From NCBI RefSeq assembly GCF_050948175.1, contig NC_135194.1, positions 4,580,033 through 4,644,032 of the forward strand: DNA of 64,000 bases. The letters run 5' to 3'. The notes beneath the pieces are model-generated. The model made no database searches, was not told the origin of the DNA, and saw only the letters and a list, made by a program, of their open reading frames with translations. Every line of letters starts with the position of its first letter. The stretch's first letter is position 1. Below are positions 1 through 11,100 of this stretch, one piece after another. The translations under genes were made by a program, and so were the position numbers. The stretch is from Xylocopa sonorina (taxonomy: Eukaryota; Arthropoda; Insecta; Hymenoptera; Apidae).

Positions 1-2300
1 GGAATCCCGCTCAAATTTTTCCGCTCTCGTATTCAGAAAACTCGGAGGACGACATCTTCGATGTGCCTCCGGAAACCCGTAAAAAGTATACCACACTAGC
101 GCCTCCTCCTACTCCGGTAACATCAGAACCTGAATTACCGACTCCAGGCACGTCCTTCCGTACCAACACAGCACCACCTCCGCAAGTCGCCAGCGACAGC
201 ACCGACTTCTATACTCCTGCTCCAAATGAATTTTTCCGACGCGAACCTCTATTTAATTTCAGCCGTGACGCATTATCAACGCGACGAGACAATGTAGTTG
301 TCTTCGTCACGCAATCTGGGCACCCCTATGACACGGGCGCCAAAGATCTAGCAAACGCTGAAAAATTCCTCCTAAACAAAAATCACGTCCTTACCAAAGC
401 CAAAGTCATACAAATCGGAAACGAATTCCAAATCCAGCTTCCAATCATCGAACATTCCACCAGATCAATCAATTTCCAGACCGTAATAGAAACATTCAGA
501 TCCTTGTGCGACGTTGTAAACGAATTACAATTACAAACATTTAGTATCGCACAAACCTATCTAGACTCCGTATCCTGGTCCCGAATCCAGAAAATCCTTC
601 AAGACCTGTTTTACGAAACAACTGTCCAGATTACGGTCTGCCAGGGCCTCATTAAAACCCCTTCGGTCGAAGAGCGACTGAAAATAATAAGAGAAAACCA
701 CGACTCCCCTGTGGGAGGTCACAAAGGGGTTAATAAAACTTATTCTCGCATCAGACAACAATACTTTTGGCCAAACATGAAAACACAAATACAAGAATAT
801 ATTGGCAAATGTAAAAGTTGTCAGACAGAGAAACTGGTCCGGGTAAAGACCAGACAGCCTCTCACTTTAACCGACACCCCTGGCAGGGCATTCGATAAGA
901 TTTCAATGGACGTAATGGGTCCTCTTCCCGAAACTTCCGACGGTTATACAAGTATCCTCACGATCCAAGATCTCCTCACTAAATACTCAGTCGCAGTTCC
1001 TCTCAAAACCACCACCGCAGTAGACATTGCCGAAGCTTTAATAAAAGAATTCATTTGTAAATTCGGATGCCCGAAAGGCATACTCACGGACCAAGGTTCG
1101 AACTTTATAAACAGCTTGATTAAAGCCATAGCAATCAAATTCCGTATTAAGCAATACAAGTCCACTGCGTTCCATCCACAGACAAACGGGTCCGTTGAAC
1201 GATCTCACCACGTCCTGGCCGAATATCTGAAGCATTACATAGAGTCGAGTAACGATTGGGTGAATTGGTTACCGTATGCAATGTTTTCATACAACACCAG
1301 TGTGCACGAGGGTACATTATACACCCCACACGAACTAGTGTTCGGCAGGATAGCTAGGACGCCGTCAGCCACTCCTTTTCAGGACAGCTCTGATAACGAA
1401 ACTTATAGCGACTATCTTATACAACTTCAGGAGAAAATCTCGAAATCTCAGGATTTGGCTAAAGCCAATCTAGACAATGCGAAACGCCGTTCTAAATATT
1501 ATTATGACCGAAATCTCAATGTCCAAAACTTCGAGGTAGGCCAATGGGTCTATCTTTTAAAAGAGCCGAACAAACATAAGTTCCAGGCACAATACTCTGG
1601 ACCGTACCGTATCCTCGAAATTTTGGGCAACTGTAATGTTAAGCTAAATGTAAAAGGGCGCCATAAAATTGTTCATACGAACAAAATCAAAATTTGTAAA
1701 CGAATGCATAGTATGCAGAGTGTGGATGCTAGTGAAAGAAAAGTGCGAAAAACTGAAAATGAAGTCAGTGAGAGCAGTGACATTCAAACGAACGCTGAAA
1801 GTGAAAGCGACGAAAGTGCCTGCAATCCGAAGGAAGCCCGCAGCCACGGTCCAAACTCCAAACGTTATCGCCAGGATCAACCAGGCGAAAAACCTCAGAT
1901 TCCGCAGCATCCAGCCGACAGGACCAAGAGAAGGATCCAGCATCCCGAAATCTACCCAACAGACAAGAGATCTCGGCATGGCCGAGATTCTTTTTCCAAG
2001 GGGGGTGGTGTAACGTCAGGCGTACCGCCTGCCACCCTCCGACGCCCACCTCATCATCCCCAGCATCCGCATCCGGAGCCCCTGCACACGGGCCACCCGC
2101 CGACTCGCCGTCCCTACAGAAGGAGACAAAGATACGAGAGGGAAGAGGGATGCAGCATGCCGCGCCCACGCGCGATCTCCACACACGAGGGGGAGGACTT
2201 CACCCCGTATTACGAGGGCGAGGAGCTCTCCGACACATACTGGGTCGAATCCCCAGCGATCACGAAGCCCTATACGTACTTCTCGTACATGTGGGATTAG
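1..2300 (+). CDS. pol: Pol polyprotein, C-terminal part (integrase and LTR-encoded tail), copy 1
   Basis: The frame is open from base 3 to a TAG at 2298-2300; the 5' part is cut by the window edge, so no start is given. It begins at the end of RNase H and continues through a proline-rich linker and a connector. Integrase follows: the zinc-binding H-X6-H (codons at 699 and 720) and C-X2-C (810 and 819), then the DD35E core with Asp at 909, Asp at 1089 and Glu at 1197 (35 residues between the last two). A GPY/F-type module (GPY at about 1599) comes next, then an acidic Ser/Glu-rich and then basic tail. Integrase inserts the cDNA into the host genome. No chromodomain is visible after GPY/F. The frame crosses the polypurine tract and the LTR border at 2009, so the last 96 residues are LTR-encoded. 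No internal stop or frameshift is seen. Confidence 0.93.
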   Translation, partial: NPAQIFPLSYSENSEDDIFDVPPETRKKYTTLAPPPTPVTSEPELPTPGTSFRTNTAPPPQVASDSTDFYTPAPNEFFRREPLFNFSRDALSTRRDNVVVFVTQSGHPYDTGAKDLANAEKFLLNKNHVLTKAKVIQIGNEFQIQLPIIEHSTRSINFQTVIETFRSLCDVVNELQLQTFSIAQTYLDSVSWSRIQKILQDLFYETTVQITVCQGLIKTPSVEERLKIIRENHDSPVGGHKGVNKTYSRIRQQYFWPNMKTQIQEYIGKCKSCQTEKLVRVKTRQPLTLTDTPGRAFDKISMDVMGPLPETSDGYTSILTIQDLLTKYSVAVPLKTTTAVDIAEALIKEFICKFGCPKGILTDQGSNFINSLIKAIAIKFRIKQYKSTAFHPQTNGSVERSHHVLAEYLKHYIESSNDWVNWLPYAMFSYNTSVHEGTLYTPHELVFGRIARTPSATPFQDSSDNETYSDYLIQLQEKISKSQDLAKANLDNAKRRSKYYYDRNLNVQNFEVGQWVYLLKEPNKHKFQAQYSGPYRILEILGNCNVKLNVKGRHKIVHTNKIKICKRMHSMQSVDASERKVRKTENEVSESSDIQTNAESESDESACNPKEARSHGPNSKRYRQDQPGEKPQIPQHPADRTKRRIQHPEIYPTDKRSRHGRDSFSKGGGVTSGVPPATLRRPPHHPQHPHPEPLHTGHPPTRRPYRRRQRYEREEGCSMPRPRAISTHEGEDFTPYYEGEELSDTYWVESPAITKPYTYFSYMWD
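1998..2008 (+). other. Polypurine tract, copy 1
   Basis: The purine run AAGGGGGGTGG abuts the LTR start (TGTAACG). This is the usual primer position for plus-strand DNA synthesis in LTR retroelements. The run also lies inside the open pol frame. Confidence 0.85.
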
Positions 2301-2365
2301 AATAAGCACACTACTCATACATGTACATACACACCAACACACACCTAGATTTAAGTAAATATATG

Positions 2366-2376
2366 TATATATTTTA
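2366..2376 (+). promoter_or_regulatory. TATA box in LTR (U3/R boundary), copy 1
   Basis: TATATATTTTA is the best TATA match in the LTR, about 360 bp from its start. It is present in all visible LTRs of the family. If it is used, transcription would start near 2395-2405, giving a short U3 of about 390 bp and a very long transcribed R+U5 leader of about 1.2 kb. The start site is inferred. Confidence 0.55.
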
Positions 2377-2380
2377 TTCA

Positions 2381-2401
2381 TGCACGGTTATGTTCCGTGC
2401 A
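2381..2401 (+). promoter_or_regulatory. LTR hairpin TGCACGG-N7-CCGTGCA, copy 1
   Basis: A perfect 7-bp inverted repeat with a 7-nt loop lies 4 nt after the TATA box. It could be a protein-binding dyad or, at the RNA level, a 3'-end or leader hairpin. It is identical in the three copies. Function is not known. Confidence 0.6.
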
Positions 2402-2591
2402 CTCGCGCGCACACTCGACGCTCGCGGCTCACGCTTAACGCGGGCCGCGCCCCACTCCGAACGGCCGCCCCACCACGAGGGCCGAGCGGCCGCCCTACTC
2501 CGACCGTCCGCCCCACCGCGAGGGCCCAGCGACTCGCGCGCCGCGCGACCCGAGGAGGTCGCGGACGCGAGATCCGAGAGTCAGTTCGCGT

Positions 2592-2672
2592 CTCATCTCC
2601 GAACCGGAGAGTTCCCAACTCATCTCCGAACTGGAGAGTTCCAATCTCATCTCCGAACTGGAGAGTTCTAAT
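2592..2672 (+). repeat. Three 27-bp tandem repeats in LTR, copy 1
   Basis: Three 27-bp units contain CTCATCTCCGAAC followed by CGGAGAGTTC or TGGAGAGTTC. Each unit has its own small dyad (TCTCCG-N3-CGGAGA or TCTCC-N5-GGAGA). Copy 2 has the same count but different base substitutions. Confidence 0.85.
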
Positions 2673-3300
2673 CCAGCATCCGAACGATGCACTTCCGATC
2701 CGAGCAATAGGCTCATTCGCAACGAGCAATTAGCTCTAATGCATTCGTCTCTATCCATACTCCCATAGCGGAGTCCATTCGATACTTTAACTATTTCTAT
2801 ATCTCATTGTAACCGCTAGTCAGTAACTTAGAATTTAGTCAAGTGTATCTAGTATAGTGAAATCATAGAATATAGTTTATTTTTACCAGATTCAAAGTAT
2901 CTTTATTCAAGTTCAAATACAATTCCTTAATTCTACTCCACGGGTACGCTCGCGATTATTCTATTTCTATATCTCATCTGCGATAGTCTTGAGGCTCGAC
3001 GACTAGAGCGAACCAGCGCTTAGTTGCTCCATCCTCACTTCTACCGTGTACAGAATATCTTGCGCCCAGGTCGATCCCGGTAAGCTAGAGCGAACCAACG
3101 CTTAGCCGTGCCGTATTCAACCGAAGTTCAAGTATTCTCGATGAGCCTTGCACCTCCGACAAAGCGTACACGACGCGCGGGGAGGAGAGAGTTTATTCGT
3201 CGTCTCGCTCGGGAATACGTGGGTGATGCACCAGAATATTCCATTTCCTACGTTCGAGTCCTGGTTCCTGTGAAGGAGGTTTCCTTCGCCGCACGACCCG

Positions 3301-3381
3301 TACGAGTCGCCAATCATCAGGGCCCAACGCCGATACCTGCCAGCCGGAGTCAACCCGCCTGGACGCTTATTCCCGTAGACG
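3301..3381 (+). repeat. 81-bp LTR segment present only in copy 1
   Basis: Compared with copies 2 and 3 (which join GACCCG directly to TACCTCC), copy 1 holds 81 extra bp bounded by TACGAG and TAGACG. The length is 27 codons, so the open frame through this part of the LTR is kept. It is either an insertion in copy 1 or a deletion in the lineage of copies 2 and 3; short repeats (CG, TAC) at the edges fit slippage or microhomology. Confidence 0.8.
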
Positions 3382-3484
3382 TACCTCCGTTCCAGCCGTA
3401 CGCCGCCGCCATCCCGGTTGCGGATCCAAGGCGCTCCAGGTACCTGGAAAGAGAAATCAGACAGCGGAATCAAGCCTTCGCAAG

Positions 3485-3490
3485 GTAAGT
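3485..3490 (+). promoter_or_regulatory. Candidate splice donor in LTR, copy 1
   Basis: CAAG|GTAAGT is a strong metazoan 5' splice-site match, 138 nt before the LTR end. It is conserved in all copies. In copy 1 it terminates an open frame from the ATG at 3141: the TAA of GTAAGT is the in-frame stop. That frame is therefore an exon-like ORF ending exactly at a donor. No convincing acceptor was identified, so use as a splice site is unproven. Confidence 0.4.
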
Positions 3491-3978
3491 TTAGTGTTAG
3501 TTACCGTTTTATCGAGTCCGAAACGCCAACGAACCCGGTCCGGACGCAATTCGCGTTATTTTCGGGAACGGTTACGACTTTGTGCCACCGTTGCGAGCGC
3601 AACCGCACCTCGGGACGTGACAATAATATGATTTGCGAAGTGTTATGTATTCCTCGTCTACACTTCAAATGAATGAAAATGCGACACTTCCTTGCTAGGA
3701 AGTAGCGTCTGCAGATGTCTAGGTATCGTAGCAATAGGGTTCTAATGCTTCTTAAAACGCGATATCGCATCTCATTTCTATGTTTCATGGTAAGATATAA
3801 TATGATTTGCGAAGTGTTATGTATTCCTCGTCTACACTTCAAATGAATGTAAATGCGACACTTCCTTGCTAGGAAATAGCGTCTGCAGATGTCTAGGTAT
3901 CGTAGCGATAGAGTTCTAATGCTTCTTAAAACGCGATATCGCATCTCATTTCTATGGTTCATGGTAAGATATAATATG

Positions 3979-4152
3979 ATTTGCGAAGTGTTATGTAGTC
4001 CTCGTCTACACTTCAAATGAATGAAAATGCGACACTTCCTTGCTAGGAAATAGCGTCTGCAGATGTCTAGGTATCGTAGCGATAGAGTTCTAATGCTTCT
4101 TAAAACGCGATATCGCATCTCATTTCTATGTTTCATGGTAACATATAATATG
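3979..4152. repeat. Representative 174-bp satellite monomer with its dyads
   Basis: This monomer shows the internal structure. GAAGTGT (3985-3991) pairs with ACACTTC (4008-4014) over a 16-nt loop. TTCCT (4036-4040) and AGGAA (4045-4049) form a dyad; in many other monomers it is the perfect 14-bp palindrome TTCCTTGCAAGGAA. TATCG-TAG-CGATA lies at 4072-4084; other monomers have CTACG-TAT-CGTAG at the same place. The 10-bp palindrome GCGATATCGC is at 4107-4116. No match to the CENP-B box consensus was noticed. Confidence 0.9.
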
Positions 4153-7100
4153 ATTTGCGAAGTGTTATGTATTCCTCGTCTACACTTCCTATGAATGTAA
4201 ATGCGACACTTCCTTGCAAGGAAATAGCGTTTGCAGAAGTCTACGTATCGTAGCAATAAGAGTTCTTATGATTCTTAAAACGCGATATCGCATCTCATTT
4301 CTATGGTTCATGGTATGATATAATATGATTTGCGAAGCGTTATGTATTCCTCGTCTACACTTCAAATGAATGTAAATGCAACACTTCCTTGCAAGGAAAT
4401 AGCGTTTGCAGATGTCCAGGTATCGTAGCAATAGTGTTCAAATGCTTCTTAAAGCGAGATATTGCATCTCATATCTATGTTTCATGATAAGATATAATAT
4501 TCATTGCGAAGTGTTATGCATTCCTCGTATACGATTCAAATGAATGTAAATGCGACACTTCCTTGCAAGGAAATAGCGTTTGCAGATGTCTACGTATCGT
4601 GGCAATAGAGTTCTTATGGTTCTTAAAACGCGATATCGCATCTCATTTCTATGTTTCATGGCAAGATATAATATGATTTGCGAAGTGTTATGTATTCCTC
4701 GTCTACACTTCAAATGAATGTGAATGCGACACTTCCTCGCTAGGAAATAGCGTTTGCAGAAGTCTACGTATCGTAGCAATAGAGTTCTTATGACTCTTAA
4801 AACGCGATATCGCATCTCATTTCTATGGTTCATGGTAAGATATAATATGATTTGCGAATTGTTATGTATTCCTCGTCTACACTTCATATGAATGTAAATG
4901 CGACACTTCCTTGCAAGGAAATAGCGTTTGCAGATGTCTACCTATCGTAGCAATAGGGTTCTAATGCTTCTTAAAACGCGATATCGCATCTCATTTCTAT
5001 GTTTCATGGTAAGATATAATATGATTTGCGAAGTGTTATGTATTCTTCGTCTACACTCCAAATGATTGTGAATGCGACACTTCCTCGCTAGGAAATAGCG
5101 TTTGCAGAAGTCTACGTATCGTAGCAATAGAGTTCTTATGATTCTTAAAACGCGATATCGCATCTCATTTCTATGGTTCATGGTAAGATATAATATGATT
5201 TGCGAATTGTTATGTATTCCTCGTCTACACTTCAAATGAATCTAATTGCGACACTTCCTTGCTAGGAAATAGCGTCTGCAGATGTCTAGGTATCGTAGCG
5301 ATAGAGTTCTAATGCTTCTTAAAACGAGATATTGCATCTCATATCTATGTTTCATGATAAGATATAATATTCATTGCGAAGTGTTATGCATTCCTCGTAT
5401 ACGATTCAAATGAATGTAAATGCGACACTTCCTTGCAAGGAAATAGCGTTTGCAGATGTCTACGTATCGTAGCAATAGAGTTCTTATGATTCTTAAAACG
5501 CGATATCGCATCTCATTTCTATGGTTCATGGTAAGATATAATATGATTTGCGAATTGTTATGTATTCCTCGTCTACACTTCAAATGAATCTAATTGCGAC
5601 ACTTCCTTGCTAGGAAATAGCGTCTGCAGATGTCTAGGTATCGTAGCGATAGAGTTCTAATGCTTCTTAAAACGAGATATTGCATCTCATATCTATGTTT
5701 CATGATAAGATATAATATTCATTGCGAAGTGTTATGCATTCCTCGTCTACGATTCAAATGAATGTAAATGCGACACTTCCTTGCTAGGAAGTAGCGTCTG
5801 CAGATGTCTAGGTATCGTGGCAATAGGTTCTAATGCTTCTTAAAACGCGATATCGCATCTCATTTCTATGTTTCATGGTAAGATATAATATGATTTGCGA
5901 AGTGTTATGTATTCCGCGTCTACACTTCAAATGAATGTGAATGCGACACTTCCTCGCTAAGAAGTAGCGTTTGCAGAAGTCTACGTATCGTAGCAATAAG
6001 AGTTCTTATGATTCTTAAAACGCGATATCGCATCTCATTTCTATGGTTCATGGTATGATATAATATGATTTGCGAAGTGTTATGTATTCCTCGTCTACAC
6101 TTCAAATGAATGTAAATGCGACACTTCCTTGCTAGGAAATAGCGTCTGCAGATGTCCAGGTATCGTAGCGATAGAGTTCTAATGCTTCTTAAAACGCGAT
6201 ATCGCATCTCATTTCTATGGTTCATGGTAAGATATAATATGATTTGCGAAGTGTTATGTAGTCCTCGTCTACACTTCAAATGAATGAAAATGCGACACTT
6301 CCTTGCTAGGAAATAGCGTCTGCAGATGTCTAGGTATCGTAGCGATAGAGTTCTAATGCTTCTTAAAACGCGATATCGCATCTCATTTCTATGTTTCATG
6401 GTAACATATAATATGATTTGCGAAGTGTTATGCATTCCTCGTCTACGATTCAAATGAATGTAAATGCGACACTTCGTTGCAAGGAAATAGCGTTTGCAGA
6501 TGTCTAGGTATCGTAGCAATAGAGTTCTAATGCTACTTAGAACGCGATATCGCATCTCATTTCTATGTTTCATGGTAAGATATAATATGATTTGCGAAGT
6601 GTTATGTATTCCTCGTCTACACTTCAAATGAATGTAAATGCGACACTTCCTTGCTAGGAAATAGCGTCTGCAGATGTCTAGGTATCGTAGCGATAGATTT
6701 CTAATGCTTCTTAAAACGCGATATCGCATCTCATTTCTATGTTTCATGGTAAGATATAATATGATTTGCGAAGTGTTATGTATTCCTCGTCTACACTTCA
6801 AATGAATGAAAATGCGACACTTCCTTGCTAGGAAATAGCGTCTGCAGATGTCTAGGTATCGTAGCGATAGAGTTCTAATGCTTCTTAAAACGAGATATTG
6901 CATCTCATATCTATGTTTCATGATAAGATATAATATGATTTGCGAAGTGTTATGTATTCCTCGTCTACACTTCAAATGAACGAAAATGCGACACTTCCTT
7001 GCTAGGAAGTAGCGTCTGCAGATGTCTAGGTATCGTAGCAATAGGGTTCTAATGCTTCTTAAAACGCGATATCGCATCTCATTTCTATGTTTCATGGTAA

Positions 7101-8135
7101 GATATAATATGATTTGCGAAGTGCTATGTATTCCTCGTCTACACTTCAAATGAATGTAAATGCGACACTTCCTTGCTAGGAAATAGCGTCTGCAGATGTC
7201 TAGGTATCGTAGCGATAGAGTTCTAATGCTTCTTAAAACGCGATATCGCATCTCATTTCTATGATTCATGGTAAGATATAATATGATTTGCGAAGTGTTA
7301 TGTATTCCTCGTCTACACTTCAAATGAATGTAAATGCGACACTTCCTTGCTAGGTAATAGCGTCTGCAGATGTCTAGGTATCGTAGCGATAGAGTTCTAA
7401 TGCTTCTTAAAACGCGATATCGCATCTCATTTCTATGTTTCATGGTAAGATATAATATGGTTTGCGAAGTGTTATTTGTTCCTCGTCTACACTTCAAATG
7501 AATGTAAATGCGACACTTCCTTGCAAGGAAATAGCGTTTGCAGATGTCTAGGTGTCGTAGCAATAGGGTTCAAATGCTTCTTAAAGCGAGATATTGCATC
7601 TCATATCTATGTTTCATGATAAGTTATAATATTCATTGCGAAGTGTTATGCATTCCTCGTATACGATTGAAATGAATGTAAATGCGACACTTCCTTGCAA
7701 GGAAATAGCGTTTGCAGATGTCTACGTATCGTGGCAATAGAGTTCTTATGGTTCTTAAAACGCGATATCGCATCTCATTTCTATGTTTCATGGCAAGATA
7801 TAATATGATTTGCGAAGTGTTATGTATTCCGCGTCTACACTTCAAATGAATGTGAATGCGACACTTCCTCGCTAAGAAGTAGCGTTTGCAGAAGTCTACG
7901 TATCGTAGCAATAAGAGTTCTTATGATTCTTAAAACGCGATATCGCATCTCATTTCTATGGTTCATGGTATGATATAATATGATTTGCGAAGTGTTATGT
8001 ATTCCTCGTCTACACTTCAAATGAATGTAAATGCGACACTTCCTTGCTAGGAAATAGCGTCTGCAGATGTCTAGGTATCGTAGCGATAGAGTTCTAATGC
8101 TTCTTAAAACGCGATATCGCATCTCATTTCTATGG

Positions 8136-11100
8136 TTCATGGTAAGATATAATATGATTTGCGAAGTGTTATGTAGTCCTCGTCTACACTTCAAATGAAT
8201 GAAAATGCGACACTTCCTTGCTAGGAAATAGCGTCTGCAGATGTCTAGGTATCGTAGCGATAGAGTTCTAATGCTTCTTAAAACGCGATATCGCATCTCA
8301 TTTCTATGGTTCATGGTAAGATATAATATGATTTGCGAAGTGTTATGTAGTCCTCGTCTACACTTCAAATGAATGAAAATGCGACACTTCCTTGCTAGGA
8401 AATAGCGTCTGCAGATGTCTAGGTATCGTAGCGATAGAGTTCTAATGCTTCTTAAAACGCGATATCGCATCTCATTTCTATGTTTCATGGTAACATATAA
8501 TATGATTTGCGAAGTGTTATGCATTCCTCGTCTACGATTCAAATGAATGTAAATGCGACACTTCGTTGCAAGGAAATAGCGTTTGCAGATGTCTAGGTAT
8601 CGTAGCAATAGAGTTCTAATGCTTCTTAAAACGAGATATTGCATCTCATATCTATGTTTCATGATAAGATATAATATGATTTGCGAAGTGTTATGTATTC
8701 CTCGTCTACACTTCATATGAATGTAAATGCGACACTTCCTTGCAAGGATATAGCGTTTGCAGATGTCTACCTATCGTAGCAATAGAGTTCTAATGCTTCT
8801 TAAAACGCGATATCGCATCTCATTTCTATGTTTCATGGTAAGATATAATATGATTTGCGAAGTGATATGTATTCCTCGTCTACACTCCAAATGATTGTGA
8901 ATGCGACACTTCCTCGCTAGGAAATAGCGTTTGCAGAAGTCTACGTATCGTAGCAATAGAGTTCTTATGATTCTTAAAACGCGATATCGCATCTCATTTC
9001 TATGGTTCATGGTATGATATAAAATGATTTGCGAAGTGTTATGTGTTCCTCGTCTACACTTCAAATGAATGTAAATGCGACACTTCCTTGCTAGGAAATA
9101 GCGTCTGCAGATGTCTAGGTATCATAGCAATAGGGTTCTAATGCTTCTTAAATCGCGATATCGCATCTCATTTCTATGTTTCATGGTAAGATATAATATG
9201 ATTTGCGAAGTGTTATGTATTCCTCGTCTACACTCCAAATGATTGTGAATGCGACACTTCCTCGCTAGCAAATAGCGTTTGCAGAAGTCTACGTATCGTA
9301 GCAATAGAGTTCTTATGATTCTTAAAACGCGATATCGCATCTCATTTCTATGGTTCATGGTATGATATAATATGATTTGCGAAGTGTTATGTATTCCTCG
9401 TCTACACTTCAAATGAATGAAAATGCGACACTTCCTTGCTAGGAAATAGCGTCTGCAGATGTCTAGGTATCGTAGCGATAGAGTTCTAATGCTTCTTAAA
9501 ACGCGATATCGCATCTCATTTCTATGTTTCATGGTAACATATAATATGATTTGCGAAGTGTTATGTATTCCTCGTCTACACTTCAAATGAATGTAAATGC
9601 GACACTTCCTTGCAAGGAAATAGCGTTTGCAGATGTCTACCTATCGTAGCAATTGGGTTCTAATGCTTCTTAAAACGCGATATCGCATCTCATTTCTATG
9701 TTTCATGGTATGATATAATGTGATTTGCGAAGTGTTATGTATTCCTCGTCTGCACTTCAAATGAATGTAAATGCGACACTTCCTTGCAAGGAAATAGCGT
9801 TTGCAGATGTCTGCGTACCGTAGCAATAGAGTTCTTATGATTCTTAAAACGCGATATCGCATCTCATTTCTATGTTTCATGGTAAGATATAATATGATTT
9901 GCGAAGTGTTATGTAGTCCTCGTCTACACTTCAAATGAATGAAAATGCGACACTTCCTTGCTAGGAAATAGCGTCTGCAGATGTCTAGGTATCGTAGCGA
10001 TAGAGTTCTAATGCTTCTTAAAACGCGATATCGCATCTCATTTCTATGGTTCATGGTAAGATATAATATGATTTGCGAAGTGTTATGTAGTCCTCGTCTA
10101 CACTTCAAATGAATGAAAATGCGACACTTCCTTGCTAGGAAATAGCGTCTGCAGATGTCTAGGTATCGTAGCGATAGAGTTCTAATGCTTCTTAAAACGC
10201 GATATCGCATCTCATTTCTATGTTTCATGGTAACATATAATATGATTTGCGAAGTGTTATGCATTCCTCGTCTACGATTCAAATGAATGTAAATGCGACA
10301 CTTCGTTGCAAGGAAATAGCGTTTGCAGATGTCTAGGTATCGTAGCAATAGAGTTCTAATGCTTCTTAAAACGAGATATTGCATCTCATATCTATGTTTC
10401 ATGATAAGATATAATATGATTTGCGAAGTGTTATGTATTCCTCGTCTACACTTCATATGAATGTAAATGCGACACTTCCTTGCAAGGATATAGCGTTTGC
10501 AGATGTCTACCTATCGTAGCAATAGAGTTCTAATGCTTCTTAAAACGCGATATCGCATCTCATTTCTATGTTTCATGGTAAGATATAATATGATTTGCGA
10601 AGTGATATGTATTCCTCGTCTACACTCCAAATGATTGTGAATGCGACACTTCCTCGCTAGGAAATAGCGTTTGCAGAAGTCTACGTATCGTAGCAATAGA
10701 GTTCTTATGATTCTTAAAACGCGATATCGCATCTCATTTCTATGGTTCATGGTATGATATAAAATGATTTGCGAAGTGTTATGTGTTCCTCGTCTACACT
10801 TCAAATGAATGTAAATGCGACACTTCCTTGCTAGGAAATAGCGTCTGCAGATGTCTAGGTATCATAGCAATAGGGTTCTAATGCTTCTTAAATCGCGATA
10901 TCGCATCTCATTTCTATGTTTCATGGTAAGATATAATATGATTTGCGAAGTGTTATGTATTCCTCGTCTACACTCCAAATGATTGTGAATGCGACACTTC
11001 CTCGCTAGCAAATAGCGTTTGCAGAAGTCTACGTATCGTAGCAATAGAGTTCTTATGATTCTTAAAACGCGATATCGCATCTCATTTCTATGGTTCATGG

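Larger units (their letters stand above)
1..3622 (+). mobile_element. Ty3/Gypsy LTR retrotransposon, copy 1 (3' part)
   Basis: This is the right-hand 3.6 kb of a retrotransposon cut by the window edge. It holds the end of pol (linker, integrase and C-terminal tail), a polypurine tract and a full 3' LTR ending in GACGTGACA. It is collinear without indels with copy 3 from base 1 to the pol stop (constant offset 60,953). Its LTR is more divergent and 80-85 bp longer than those of copies 2 and 3, so it is a slightly different lineage or an older insertion. The base after the LTR is already satellite sequence (ATAATATG, the monomer junction), so it is inserted in the array. The left end, left LTR and left target duplication are outside the window. 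Confidence 0.95.
2009..3622 (+). repeat. 3' LTR of copy 1 (1,614 bp)
   Basis: It starts TGTAACGTC after the purine tract and ends GACGTGACA. These ends form an imperfect inverted repeat (TGTAACGTC versus TGTCACGTC) with canonical TG...CA. In order it holds the last 292 bp of the pol frame, a TATA box, a 7-bp hairpin, a GC-rich block with internal duplications, three 27-bp repeats, an AT-rich stretch, a duplicated 21-bp motif (about 3004-3024 and 3085-3105) and a GTAAGT splice-donor-like site. Relative to copies 2 and 3 it carries an extra 81-bp segment (3301-3381). A 1.5-1.6 kb LTR is long compared with the few hundred bp common in insect Gypsy elements. Confidence 0.95.

Noticed and set aside
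2388..2758. Several GC-rich open frames of 85-120 codons on both strands of the LTR
   Set aside because: They overlap in several frames in the same GC-rich duplicated block, where stop codons are rare by composition. No frame shows codon-level constraint.
5920..7563. Long minus-strand open frame of 547 codons made of 58-residue repeats, with many similar frames across the arrays
   Set aside because: The satellite period (174) is divisible by 3, so a stop-free frame in one monomer extends automatically. One-base insertions break it, no start or expression signal is consistent, and the frame follows satellite variation rather than codon constraint.
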